This document shows positions 33,810 through 42,556 of a stretch of DNA of 58,667 nucleotides, one piece after another. Each line of letters starts with the position of its first letter. Position 1 is the stretch's first letter. Under the pieces are notes generated by a model. The model worked only from the letters and a program-made list of their open reading frames with translations. It was not told the DNA's origin and did not search any database. The DNA comes from an uncultured Eubacteriales bacterium (GTDB lineage: Bacteria > Bacillota > Clostridia > Peptostreptococcales > Anaerovoracaceae): positions 1 to 58,667 of the forward strand of contig CACYHR010000013.1 in NCBI GenBank assembly GCA_902774265.1. Reading direction: 5' to 3'. The position numbers and the translations under genes were made by a program.

Positions 33810-34577
33810 ATGTATTACAGTATAAATTTAGCATTGAGAATAGCGACTGCCGTAATATTTGCCGTGCTGCTTGGGAACGGCAGTGTTGTGGCGTTCAATA
33901 ATATCAATGCGAAATGGTTTGAGGACTACGATGAAGAGGATCCGGGCAAGGCTGTCACCGGTGAACCGCGAAAGGTTCTGCCGCCTGCTCTGGTAGAGGC
34001 CGACAATGCAGGAAGGCAGAGGCTGCCGAGTACACCGTGGAAATACGCTTTTACCGGCATTTTTGCTGTATCCGGAATATATCTTGCGGTGAGAGGAGGC
34101 AGCCTCTCTTACGAGATATCCGTACTCTGCGTTATGTTTGTAGTACTCGAAATGGCCATTTCCGACCAGCTTTACAAGATAGTGCCGGATCAGTTCAGCA
34201 TAGCTCTTGCATGCATGTCCATAGCTTTTATGAATTATCACGAAAAATGGTGGGAACCGTTTGCCGGCGCAGGTCTCGGGCTTGCCATCTCACTCGTAAT
34301 TCTCGGTCTGGGACTCATCCTGTTCAGGACATGGTCTGTAGGAGGTGCAGACATCAAATTTTTTACATGTATGGGACTTATAGCGGGCAGGACCGGTATC
34401 GTGATAATATACATACTGACTACGCTGTTCTTTGCGTTTCATGCATTAGTAAGGATAGCGGCGGGAAAAGGCAGCATCAAAGACCGCAATGCAATGATGC
34501 CGGCCGCTTTTGCCGCGGTCTGTGTTTATTTCTTGTTCCTCTGGAATATAGCAGATATGATTATTCAGTATATCTGA
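33810..34577 (+). CDS. A24-family prepilin peptidase
   Basis: 255 residues with about seven membrane segments. The two catalytic aspartates are in ISDQLYKIVPDQ and GGADIKFF, the motif pair of type IV prepilin peptidases. The N-terminal Cys-rich methyltransferase domain is absent, as in short TadV/FlaK-type enzymes. It cuts leader peptides of pilins or competence pseudopilins. No pilin gene is in the window. Confidence 0.85.
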   Translation: MYYSINLALRIATAVIFAVLLGNGSVVAFNNINAKWFEDYDEEDPGKAVTGEPRKVLPPALVEADNAGRQRLPSTPWKYAFTGIFAVSGIYLAVRGGSLSYEISVLCVMFVVLEMAISDQLYKIVPDQFSIALACMSIAFMNYHEKWWEPFAGAGLGLAISLVILGLGLILFRTWSVGGADIKFFTCMGLIAGRTGIVIIYILTTLFFAFHALVRIAAGKGSIKDRNAMMPAAFAAVCVYFLFLWNIADMIIQYI

Positions 34578-34580
34578 CAG

Positions 34581-35378
34581 GTGAATATGGGAAGAAATGT
34601 TCTTATCAGAATTGAATATGACGGTACGAATTTCTGCGGCTGGCAGAAACAGCCGAAGCAGCGGACGGTGCAGGGCGAGATAGAGCATGTGCTCAAATAT
34701 ATCGCAATGAAGGATGTTCCGATACACGGCACCAGCCGTACGGATTCGGGTGTGCATGCGCTGGGGCAGTGCGCAAGCTTTGACTGGGACTGCCCTATGC
34801 CTGTTGAAAAACTGCCGGAAGTCATGAACCGCAGATTCGGCGCAGGCGGCACCGGACGGTCAGGCGCTCCGGGTGATATAAGGATACTGTCTGCTGATGT
34901 CATGCCTGACGATTTCCATGCAAGATATTCATGCAAAGGCAAGACATACAGATATATAATAGACAGGACCGGTGATATTTTTCGCAGAAACCATGCTTTT
35001 CAGTATCCCGATGCCGGCATGCTTGACATAGGGGAGATGCGCAGGGCAGCTGAGCATATCACGGGAACACATGATTTCAAATGCTTTGAGACTGCAGGAG
35101 GTACTCCGAGAGAATCGACGGTCAGGACGGTGTATGGTATTGAGATCAGTTCTGACGAAAAAAGCATTATAACAGAGATCACGGGAGACGGGTTTCTGTA
35201 CAATATGGTAAGGATAATAATGGGTACTCTGATAGAGGTCGGTACAGGCCGCAAAAGGGCTGACGATCTGCCGCGGATCATAGAGAGCCGCAGCAGGGCA
35301 GATGCCGGATTCACCGCGCCGCCTCAGGGACTGTACCTTAAAGAGATATATTTCAGGAGCTGTGAGTGTATAAAGTAA
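34581..35378 (+). CDS. truA: tRNA pseudouridine synthase A
   Basis: 265 residues from GTG 34581, or 263 from ATG 34587. It modifies U38-40 in the tRNA anticodon arm. Seen: RIEYDGTNFCGWQKQP, the catalytic GTSRTDSGVHALGQ, and FLYNMVRIIMGTL. It begins right after the prepilin peptidase and its stop overlaps the GTG of scpA, so it belongs to one operon with scpA-scpB-rluB. Confidence 0.95.
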   Translation: MNMGRNVLIRIEYDGTNFCGWQKQPKQRTVQGEIEHVLKYIAMKDVPIHGTSRTDSGVHALGQCASFDWDCPMPVEKLPEVMNRRFGAGGTGRSGAPGDIRILSADVMPDDFHARYSCKGKTYRYIIDRTGDIFRRNHAFQYPDAGMLDIGEMRRAAEHITGTHDFKCFETAGGTPRESTVRTVYGIEISSDEKSIITEITGDGFLYNMVRIIMGTLIEVGTGRKRADDLPRIIESRSRADAGFTAPPQGLYLKEIYFRSCECIK

Positions 35379-36136
35379 AAATAGATAAATTCGAAGGACC
35401 GTTCGATCTGCTGGTGTACCTGCTCGAAAACGCCCGGATGGACATCTATGACATAAAGGTGGCAGAGATCACCGAACAGTATATAGACTATCTCAGGGAG
35501 ATGGAATCTCTTGATATGGAGGTAGATACTGAATTCATAGTACTTGCAGCGATACTGATAAGGCTCAAATCCCGCATGCTGCTGCCGCGTATGACTGAGA
35601 CAGGCGAAGTACTGATAGAAGAAGATCCGCGCGAAGAGCTCAGGGGGAGGCTGCTCGAATATATGAAGATCAAGAAGGCAGCCGAGCTGCTTTCCGGGTT
35701 GGAGGAATATAACCTCGCGATACATGAAAAGCCTGCGGAGGATATGAGCAGCTATCTGAACGAGCCGGATGAGATACTCCATGCCACAGAGGATCAGATG
35801 GTGAATGCGTTCATACTGTTTCTGACGCGCCGTAAAAAAGTAGAAGAGGTGTCGCGCAGATATCAGAGGGTGCGAAGGCGCAAGGAGACTATCGAGGCAA
35901 GGATAGAATACATGACCGAAAGGCTCGAGTCAAAACTCCTTGCCGGTAACGGAAGTGTACCATTTGCCGAACTGCTGCCTGAAGAGGCGGACAGATATGA
36001 TGTGACGCTGTCTTTCATGTCACTGCTCTCGATGATAAAGAATCAGGGCTATGATGCCGAGCAAAAGGAAAATTTCGGCGAGATAATCGTAAAGAGGAAA
36101 GAAGAGACTGCAGGGGAGGAGCAGGCAGATGTATAG
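35366..36136 (+). CDS. scpA: Segregation and condensation protein A
   Basis: 256 residues from GTG 35366, with AGGAG at 35354-35358 and 13 bp overlap with truA. The kleisin N-terminus (FEGPFDLLVYLLENARMDIYDI) binds Smc, and the C-terminal winged helix (VTLSFMSLLSMIKNQ) closes the ring with ScpB. Length and pattern are typical. Confidence 0.95.
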   Translation: MYKVKIDKFEGPFDLLVYLLENARMDIYDIKVAEITEQYIDYLREMESLDMEVDTEFIVLAAILIRLKSRMLLPRMTETGEVLIEEDPREELRGRLLEYMKIKKAAELLSGLEEYNLAIHEKPAEDMSSYLNEPDEILHATEDQMVNAFILFLTRRKKVEEVSRRYQRVRRRKETIEARIEYMTERLESKLLAGNGSVPFAELLPEEADRYDVTLSFMSLLSMIKNQGYDAEQKENFGEIIVKRKEETAGEEQADV

Positions 36137-36743
36137 CAAAAAAGTTATGAGATCGGCGCTCGAAACAATGATGTTCATGTGGGGAGAACCGCTCGAAGTA
36201 AAATATGCGGCAGAGGTACTTGAGGCAGACAAAAGTGAGATCAGAGAGCTCTTCCTTGAACTGCAGAACGAATACGAACAGGAAGGACGCGGTATCAGGA
36301 TCAGACAGGTCGGAGATGCCTTCGGCTATGTGACATATATCGAGAATGATATATTCGTTAAGAAGCTATGTACTCCTGTCAGGATAAAGAGGCTGTCTCA
36401 GGCTGCTCTGGAGGTGCTCGCGATAATAGCTTACCGTCAGCCTGTTACCAGATCGGAGATAGATTCGATCAGAGGGATCAAGAGTGACAGAGTTATAGAC
36501 GGACTGATCGCTAAAGGCCTCATAGAAGTGACCGGCAGATCGGAGGGTGTAGGAAGACCTCTGATATATGCGACTACAAAGGAATTCCTGAAGAAATTCG
36601 GCTTTACTTCGCTGGATGATCTGCCTGAAGTGCCTGAATATGAGGAGATGCGCAGAATGCCTGAAGAAGAGGGCGGATTCGGACAGATGTCGCTGGATTT
36701 CGGATCGGAAGAACAGGATGACAAAGCTAAAGAACAGCAGTAA
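36129..36743 (+). CDS. scpB: Segregation and condensation protein B
   Basis: 204 residues, ATG 36129, overlapping scpA by 8 bp. Two winged helices; QAALEVLAIIAYRQPVTRSEID and IRGIKSDRVIDGLI are diagnostic. It forms the condensin with Smc and ScpA that resolves newly replicated chromosomes. Confidence 0.95.
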   Translation: MYSKKVMRSALETMMFMWGEPLEVKYAAEVLEADKSEIRELFLELQNEYEQEGRGIRIRQVGDAFGYVTYIENDIFVKKLCTPVRIKRLSQAALEVLAIIAYRQPVTRSEIDSIRGIKSDRVIDGLIAKGLIEVTGRSEGVGRPLIYATTKEFLKKFGFTSLDDLPEVPEYEEMRRMPEEEGGFGQMSLDFGSEEQDDKAKEQQ

Positions 36744-36763
36744 TCGGGGAGGCAAGGATTAGC

Positions 36764-37465
36764 ATGAGGATCAATCAGTATATAGCATCAGCCGGCATAT
36801 GCAGCAGACGGAAGGCGGATGACCTGATACAGGAGGGAAGAGTAAAGATAAACGGTGCAGTGCTTATGAATCCGGGATATCATGTCGAAGAAGGAGATGT
36901 GATAGAGGTGGACGGGCGCCGCATTGAGCCTGAACAGAAGAAGGTCTACTATCTGCTCAACAAGCCGACAGGCTATGTCACATCGACAGCCGATAAGGAG
37001 GGAAGACCTGTAGTTACCGAACTGGTACCGGATGAGGTCAGAGTATTTCCTGTAGGAAGGCTTGATTACAATACCTCAGGGCTTCTTATACTTACGAACG
37101 ACGGAGAACTTTCAAACAGTCTGATGCATCCGTCACATGAATTTGACAAAAAATATCTGGTTAGAGCGCAGGGCATAGTTACCATTGCTGAGGCTAAACG
37201 TCTTGAAAAGGGCATAGACATCGGGGGATTTGTTACATCTCCGGCTGATGTGGAACTGATAAGGCATGACCGGAACTCTACACTTGCCGAGATAATAATC
37301 CATGAGGGCAAAAACAGACAGGTACGCCGCATGTTCAAGGCTATAGGACATCCGGTACTCGAGCTCTGCCGTACTGGCCTGGGAAATCTTGCCATAGGCA
37401 GGCTTGCAGTCGGGCAGTGCCGAAAGCTCAGCCCGGCGGAAGTCGAATACCTTAAACGCTTCTGA
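36764..37465 (+). CDS. 23S rRNA pseudouridine synthase of the RsuA/RluB family
   Basis: 233 residues. An S4 RNA-binding domain (INQYIASAGICSRRKADDLIQEG) is followed by the catalytic core with GRLDYNTSGLLILTNDG, where Asp is the nucleophile, and HEGKNRQVRRMF. Position after scpB is typical of Bacillota rluB. It ends at a strong terminator. Confidence 0.92.
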   Translation: MRINQYIASAGICSRRKADDLIQEGRVKINGAVLMNPGYHVEEGDVIEVDGRRIEPEQKKVYYLLNKPTGYVTSTADKEGRPVVTELVPDEVRVFPVGRLDYNTSGLLILTNDGELSNSLMHPSHEFDKKYLVRAQGIVTIAEAKRLEKGIDIGGFVTSPADVELIRHDRNSTLAEIIIHEGKNRQVRRMFKAIGHPVLELCRTGLGNLAIGRLAVGQCRKLSPAEVEYLKRF

Positions 37466-37470
37466 AAACA

Positions 37471-37590
37471 AAAACCGGTATTATTCAGTCACTTAACTGT
37501 AATACCGGTTTTGATATTTTTTCCATCCCTGCCGGAATGGCAGGGAGTGCATATGTATGGCTGTGAATGCATGCATAGAGGCTGCATGCA
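37471..37590. terminator. Terminator and two further hairpins between convergent genes
   Basis: AAAACCGGTATTA (37471-37483) pairs with TAATACCGGTTTT (37500-37512). CCCTGCC/GGCAGGG (about 37527-37545) and TGCATGCA/TGCATGCA (37568-37575, 37583-37590) follow. The first is a clear bidirectional terminator. Confidence 0.85.
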
Positions 37591-37611
37591 TGAAAACTAC
37601 AGACAAAAAGA

Positions 37612-38247
37612 TTACAGATCTGACAACAGATCCTTGTCTTTTCCGCCCTTGATGTATGCGACTATGATATCTACAGCGCCGTCGATTCCCGCGCGGCTGG
37701 TATTGATCAGGAGGTCATATACATCACGGCCACCCCATTTATTATCTGTATAGAATTCGTAATATTTGCGGCGCTGTTTGTCCACCTGCTTAACATGCTT
37801 TTCCATGCTGTTTGCATCGTACTCCACATCCGGCAGATCCTCAACTACCTTGAGTTTTCTTTTTATCCTGTCTTCGAGAGGAGCGAAGATGAAAATGCTG
37901 ACATGACGCTCGCTGCTGAGAATATAGTCGGCAGCTCTTCCGACTATAACACAGCTGTCTTCTGCTGCGATCTCCCTGATTATCTTGAACTCCTCTTCCT
38001 GTATGCGTGCAAAAGGTGAAGCCTGATAACTGTCAAAACCCGTAAAAATTGAAGGTATCGAATACTCAGGAGCCTTTTCGTCATTGTTTCTTATATAATC
38101 CTCGTTATATCCTGTAATGGCGGCAGCCCTTGAAATAAGCTCTTCATCGAAGAATTTGATACCGAGCCTTTCCGCAAGTCTTTTACCTACCTCATGTCCG
38201 CCGCTTCCGTATTCTCTGTCGATAGTTACTATAATTTTGTCGCTCAT
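37612..38247 (-). CDS. Cytidylate kinase-like family protein
   Basis: 211 residues from an ATG at 38247 behind AGGGGGG. The P-loop-like start VTIDREYGSGGHEVGKRLAERLG and the LID-like VDKQRRKYYEFYT fit the AAK6/cytidylate kinase-like group. These are smaller than Cmk proper and are often free-standing in clostridia. Substrate not certain. Confidence 0.85.
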   Translation of the reverse strand: MSDKIIVTIDREYGSGGHEVGKRLAERLGIKFFDEELISRAAAITGYNEDYIRNNDEKAPEYSIPSIFTGFDSYQASPFARIQEEEFKIIREIAAEDSCVIVGRAADYILSSERHVSIFIFAPLEDRIKRKLKVVEDLPDVEYDANSMEKHVKQVDKQRRKYYEFYTDNKWGGRDVYDLLINTSRAGIDGAVDIIVAYIKGGKDKDLLSDL

Positions 38248-38292
38248 GATATGTTTCCCCCCTGATTCATTTGATTTTTGATAGTACTGCAG

Positions 38293-39531
38293 CTATTCTA
38301 CCATTTCAGCCAGTGCTTTTGCAAAGGACTTCATATCACGGGCAGATTTAAACACTGCTCTGGCATTGTCATCGCGTCCGCCTCCGCGTCCGCCGTGATC
38401 CCCGGCGTGCTCCTTTATCAGCTTTCCGCAGGAAAGAGTGCCGGATGAGAAAAGCAGGCAGGTGCTGCTCTGAGGATGCATCATGATGAGCAGCAGATCT
38501 TTGGTTTCGCTTATTACCGAAAAGCCGAGCTTGAGCAGCTCGTCTACAGTCAGGATATCCGTTGAATATGTGTATGACGTGCCTGATAAGGAAGTATTCT
38601 GCGATAATTCGGACAATATGCGCACCTTTTCGACATCTCTTACATATGCACTCAGTGCGGCTGCTCTGCTCCTGAGGTCTGAAATGCTTTCGGCTTCTGC
38701 GTCAAGCCTGCTGATCAGATCGGAAGGAGAGCATGAATATCTCTTTGCTATATCACTCAGCAGACGTGAATCAGCTGAAAGCTTCTCCCTTGCCTTGCTG
38801 CCGCAGTCAAAGAATATGCGGTTCATACCTTTGTTTGGCTCGCATTTGTATATCGCGACAAGACCGACCTCTGAACTGTGTGACGGGTGTGTTCCGCAGC
38901 ATGCGATGCAGTCATAAGGATCTGACGGATCCCCTACCGTAACAACCGAGATCCTGCCTTCATGAGGTACCTGTTTGCGCACCGGCATGACAAGCGAGGA
39001 TTCATAGTCGTCGAACCAGCTGATGCTCACCGGCAGATCGGCACGGATCGCTTCATTGACCTTTGATTCTGCAAGAGCGAGCTCATCTGACATCAGCATG
39101 CGCCCGTCCAGATCTATGTCTATGGTGATATAATCCGATCCCATGTGAAATCCGCGGTTGACTCCGCCGAAGAGGGAATGGAAGGTACCGCTCAGCATGT
39201 GCTCTCCGAGGTGCCGCTGCATATTGGTCATGCGGCCATCCATATCTATCTCGAGCGTGACTTCATCATCCTGTCTGAAGGTCCCTGCAGGAGCGTTGGT
39301 GATATGCCATACATCGCCTTCAGGATCCTCGTCATATGCATGGACTATGTCATAAAACTGACCATTAAGTGTGACTCTTCCGGTATCTGATGGCTGTCCG
39401 CCGCCCTCCGGGAAAAAAACGGACGATGCACAGCTGATCACATCGCAGCCATCCTTTTCACGTATTCCGCATACACGGGAAAGGTTTGTTTTTTTGTACT
39501 GATTTGTTCTGTAAATTCTGTCTGTTTTCAT
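38293..39531 (-). CDS. Alanyl-tRNA editing protein, AlaX-L type with DHHA1 domain
   Basis: 412 residues. The AlaRS-like second additional domain has the Zn site QRHLGEHML and CCGTHPSHSSEVG. The C-terminal DHHA1 domain ends in GDHGGRGGGRDDNARAVF. It removes Ser or Gly wrongly attached to tRNA-Ala. It lacks the aminoacylation domain. Its promoter lies in the DnaA-box region upstream. Confidence 0.92.
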   Translation of the reverse strand: MKTDRIYRTNQYKKTNLSRVCGIREKDGCDVISCASSVFFPEGGGQPSDTGRVTLNGQFYDIVHAYDEDPEGDVWHITNAPAGTFRQDDEVTLEIDMDGRMTNMQRHLGEHMLSGTFHSLFGGVNRGFHMGSDYITIDIDLDGRMLMSDELALAESKVNEAIRADLPVSISWFDDYESSLVMPVRKQVPHEGRISVVTVGDPSDPYDCIACCGTHPSHSSEVGLVAIYKCEPNKGMNRIFFDCGSKAREKLSADSRLLSDIAKRYSCSPSDLISRLDAEAESISDLRSRAAALSAYVRDVEKVRILSELSQNTSLSGTSYTYSTDILTVDELLKLGFSVISETKDLLLIMMHPQSSTCLLFSSGTLSCGKLIKEHAGDHGGRGGGRDDNARAVFKSARDMKSFAKALAEMVE

Positions 39532-39607
39532 AAAAATCTCTCAATTTTTTGTTTCACACGTTTCACGAAATCGAACAAAAACGCTTCATTTCGTATTATC
39601 AAAAATA

Positions 39608-39738
39608 TGTGGATAAATCCGGTTGACATGAGGATGAAATCGCCGGTAAGCCTGAAAAATCAACGTTTTAGAGACTTGAGTTTTCCACATGCCCTGGTGG
39701 AAAACTTTGTATACAAAGTGCGCTTTTTTTGTGGATAA
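39608..39738. promoter_or_regulatory. Cluster of DnaA-box 9-mers in an AT-rich intergenic space
   Basis: Two perfect TTATCCACA boxes on the - strand (39608-39616, 39730-39738) and one TTTTCCACA on the + strand (39681-39689). The last lies in a 10-bp perfect inverted repeat (AGTTTTCCAC 39679-39688 / GTGGAAAACT 39697-39706). A palindrome CTTTGTATACAAAG follows at 39705-39718. The 39532-39864 stretch has no convincing gene and is unusually AT-rich. It may be a DnaA-binding locus or an operator region for the genes transcribed leftward. Confidence 0.55.
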
Positions 39739-39864
39739 AGTCTGCAAGCCAGCCTTTTAGGGGCTTTCGGTTTTGTTGAAAAAAATTATCATAAAAAACG
39801 AACAAAGCTGTTTTTAACGCGATTTTGTTTTTTTGAAAATCACATATTGTATGCGGTGTATACA

Positions 39865-41160
39865 TCAGTCTCCGTCATCTGTCTCGATGAGATCCTCAAA
39901 TAAAACAGCATGTCTGTTGCACAGAGTGTGGAATATCGGAGTATCCAGAAGATAGCGCCCCTTCATTATGAGGAATGAGGCGTACATAGACAGCACCACC
40001 GAATCATCGAGTGCGCCGATATTGTCAAGCTTGTTGCTCATCAATATCAGCTCGCCTCCTATTGTGAGAAGGGCATATCCGAAAACATCGTCACCAAGTC
40101 TGTATTCCGTCCTGTTGACATGAGCGTTGTTCTTGTTGTAGACGGTGTAAAGCCATCCGTTAGGCACGGCAGTCGGATTCGAGTCGGCGAGATAGCTGAT
40201 GTATCTTCCGTCAAAACCGTTCAGTATCTTGTCAGGCACATCAAAAACCGTCAGGTATTCAGGCTGGGAGACCTGCATCGCGGATTCGTAATCCGACATT
40301 TTTGTCGCGGTACCGATCCTTATCTCGGTTACTTTCGGATCGCGCTGGCGGTAATCCCTGTCCAGAAAAACAACGAATGATGAATGATGGTAACCGCTGC
40401 GTGACAGAGTAGTGATGCGGCATCTGTATGGAAACGAAACACCGTCTGAAGGCAGATCTTCAACTATGCTGCTCTTTTTGATGCTGCTTCGTATCAGTGT
40501 CTGTATTCCCGGCCGTGTCAGTTCACATCGTGTGAGTTCCTCTCTGTCTATTTTTGAAAGATATGCAGCAGCATCATAGTCGCAGTCGACAAGGCGCATG
40601 ATAAAGTAATTGATAGTTTCGCATGTGGCGAGTCTGCGTGGAGATACAGTGCTTATAATGCTGTCTGTATCATCATCCGATGCGCTGATACCTTCCGATT
40701 CGAGAGCTTCCTTCATAAGACTCAGCCTCAGCATCGCCTCATGTCTGAATAACTCATTTTCCTCGTTATCATATTCCCTGTCTATGCCGTCGCCGGCAAG
40801 AGACAGAGCCATTTCCATGAGCCTCAGCATGACAGCTGCCGAAATGCTTACGACTGTTCCTCCCATCACATTAATGAAATGATTCCACAGCTCGGTCATT
40901 TCTTTTTTGTTGTCGCCGTAATCGTTTCTGCCCGGGATGCACTCGAATTCGCGGTAATCATCTATGCCGTATTCTGAGTAATCGAGGTGCAGCACCTGAA
41001 AATACCGCGCCCGCGGATCGCTTTTTCCTTTCCAGCTGATCTTCATCGCAACTACACCCATCAGACGTGTTGCAGTCGCACGGCACGAATCGAATTCATA
41101 TTCCTTAAAATGATTGTATTTTTCCGATAAACGGCCTTCAATTACTTTAAAAGCAGCCAT
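39865..41160 (-). CDS. Large conserved-looking protein of unknown function
   Basis: 431 residues from an ATG at 41160 with AGGGAG nine bases before it (a TTG at 41166 is also in frame). No signal peptide or membrane helix. It has an N-terminal mixed alpha/beta region with ISWKGKSDPRARYFQVLHLDYSEYG, a helical middle rich in Glu/Arg (MLRLMEMALSLAG), and a C-terminal region that reads as beta-rich (WLYTVYNKNNAHVNRTEYRLGDDVFGYALLTIGG). I do not recognise the family. Codon usage is like its neighbours, so it is not an obvious recent arrival. Its stop overlaps an ATG, but the frame after it is not convincing. Confidence 0.8.
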   Translation of the reverse strand: MAAFKVIEGRLSEKYNHFKEYEFDSCRATATRLMGVVAMKISWKGKSDPRARYFQVLHLDYSEYGIDDYREFECIPGRNDYGDNKKEMTELWNHFINVMGGTVVSISAAVMLRLMEMALSLAGDGIDREYDNEENELFRHEAMLRLSLMKEALESEGISASDDDTDSIISTVSPRRLATCETINYFIMRLVDCDYDAAAYLSKIDREELTRCELTRPGIQTLIRSSIKKSSIVEDLPSDGVSFPYRCRITTLSRSGYHHSSFVVFLDRDYRQRDPKVTEIRIGTATKMSDYESAMQVSQPEYLTVFDVPDKILNGFDGRYISYLADSNPTAVPNGWLYTVYNKNNAHVNRTEYRLGDDVFGYALLTIGGELILMSNKLDNIGALDDSVVLSMYASFLIMKGRYLLDTPIFHTLCNRHAVLFEDLIETDDGD

Positions 41161-41191
41161 AGGCAAAATCTCCCTGATTTATACTTTAAAC

Positions 41192-41500
41192 TCACACGAT
41201 GAACGATTCGAGCACGAAAACCGTGAGACAGCAGATTACCGCAACCCTGAAAAGGTCTGCGCCGTACCATGCGGCGGCTATACCGGCAGCGAGTGCAGCG
41301 GCACCTGCGACAGGACTCTGTGTCGCTTCGATGATGGCGGGAAAAGTCATTACAGCAAGCGTTACATACGGCACATAGTACAGAAACGACTGCAGGAAAC
41401 GGTTGCTGATCGGCTTTTTCATTACGAGCGATGCGGCGACCCTCATAAACCATGTAGACAGAGCCATTACCAGTATATATATGTAGATATTGTTACTCAT
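41192..41500 (-). CDS. azlD: Branched-chain amino acid exporter small subunit (AzlD)
   Basis: 102 residues from an ATG at 41500 behind GGAGG, overlapping azlC by 8 bp. Four hydrophobic segments (YIYILVMALSTWFMRV, then PYVTLAVMTFPAII and others) match AzlD, the partner of AzlC in exporting branched-chain amino acids. Confidence 0.9.
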   Translation of the reverse strand: MSNNIYIYILVMALSTWFMRVAASLVMKKPISNRFLQSFLYYVPYVTLAVMTFPAIIEATQSPVAGAAALAAGIAAAWYGADLFRVAVICCLTVFVLESFIV

Positions 41501-42248
41501 GGCTGTCACCTCCGGAGCTCTGCGCATCGCTGAGGCCGTCTCCGCTCTCACCGGTTCTCGGTGCAAGAGCTGCAAAAACAGCTGATATCATTATCGTCAG
41601 TATTATAGTTCGGTTTCCTTCCGAAAGATTTGAAATAAGCGGAAGATTAGAGAATGCGAAGGAAAGTGCAAAGCTTGTCAGTACAGCCAGTCCTACAGCT
41701 TTGTCTTTTCGTGAAGGCGGAACTATGACGGCTATGAACATGCCGAACAAAGCCACGCTAAGTGCGCTGACAACCCTTAGCGGCAATATGTTTCCCATAG
41801 ATATCCCGAGCGCGGTCCCGAGTGCCCACAAAGGCACAGCTGCTATGAGTGCGCCGAAAGTGAAAAAAGGCGTAGGGACACCGGGCCTTGCAATGGTGAT
41901 ACCGAAAATCTCGTCCGTTATACAGCTGCTTACAAGCAGCCTGGTATGGAGGGCTGTGCCCTCAGGCATGCGCTGGTTGAGGGCAAAACCCATAAGAATA
42001 TATCTGGCATTGATGATAAATGTCAGAAGGACCAGCTCAATAAGAGCAGCATTGGTTGCATATAAAGCAAATCCCATATACTGCCCTGCAGATGCATATG
42101 TGAGGAGGCTTGCGAGGAATCCCTGCGCGGCGCTGAATCCGTAGCTGCGGGCAGCTATGCCCAGCGAAAAGGCAACAGCAAAATAACCCAGCCCTATAGG
42201 TATTCCGCTTTTGTATCCGTTTACAAATATTTCTCTGTTTCTGTTCAT
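41493..42248 (-). CDS. azlC: Branched-chain amino acid exporter large subunit (AzlC)
   Basis: 251 residues with six to eight hydrophobic segments. GYFAVAFSLGIAARSYGFSA and SLLTYASAGQYMGFAL are the AzlC pattern. It forms the transporter with AzlD directly after it. It is divergent from the SAM-riboswitch/metK unit, but no shared operator is visible. Confidence 0.93.
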   Translation of the reverse strand: MNRNREIFVNGYKSGIPIGLGYFAVAFSLGIAARSYGFSAAQGFLASLLTYASAGQYMGFALYATNAALIELVLLTFIINARYILMGFALNQRMPEGTALHTRLLVSSCITDEIFGITIARPGVPTPFFTFGALIAAVPLWALGTALGISMGNILPLRVVSALSVALFGMFIAVIVPPSRKDKAVGLAVLTSFALSFAFSNLPLISNLSEGNRTIILTIMISAVFAALAPRTGESGDGLSDAQSSGGDSHE

Positions 42249-42317
42249 TTCCTTATCCCTCTCAGACTAAACATTACCACTTTTTTAGTCTTTTTTACAG
42301 TACGCAGATACTTGTTC

Positions 42318-42345
42318 TTGACATAGACCATACTGCGTATATAAT
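42318..42345 (+). promoter_or_regulatory. Promoter of the metK unit
   Basis: TTGACA (42318-42323), 16-bp spacer, TATAAT (42340-42345), just ahead of the SAM-I aptamer. Confidence 0.8.
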
Positions 42346-42353
42346 TAGTAGAG

Positions 42354-42500
42354 CCTTATTAAGAGCGAGGGAGGGAATGGGCCCGATGATCTCGCGGCAA
42401 CCTCACAGAGAGTGAAGGTGCCAATTCCCACGGGGTATCAGCCATTACCCCGGCAGATGAGGTGCAAGGATCTCTCTGCGTGCGGCAGGGAGGTATTTTT
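42354..42500 (+). ncRNA. SAM-I (S-box) riboswitch with expression-platform terminator
   Basis: The conserved core is clear: AGAGCGAGGGAGGGAATGGGC followed by CCGATGA, then GCGGCAACC, GGTGCCAATTCC, a P4-type hairpin GGGGTAT...ATACCCC-like stem, and CAGATGAG. The platform is CTCTCTGC (42472-42479) / GCAGGGAG (42485-42492) with a T-run, an intrinsic terminator. SAM binding would stop transcription of metK, the enzyme that makes SAM. Confidence 0.93.
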
Positions 42501-42556
42501 TATGGCTGGAATAGCGCGCGCTTAACTGCGCGGATCTAATACAGGAGATATATATA

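Noticed and set aside
39668-39865. 65-residue frame on the - strand starting at the stop of the large unknown gene (TGATG)
   Set aside because: The GGAG placement is acceptable, but the sequence is AT-driven (Lys, Phe, Asn), holds the DnaA boxes and palindromes, and shows no protein-like pattern.
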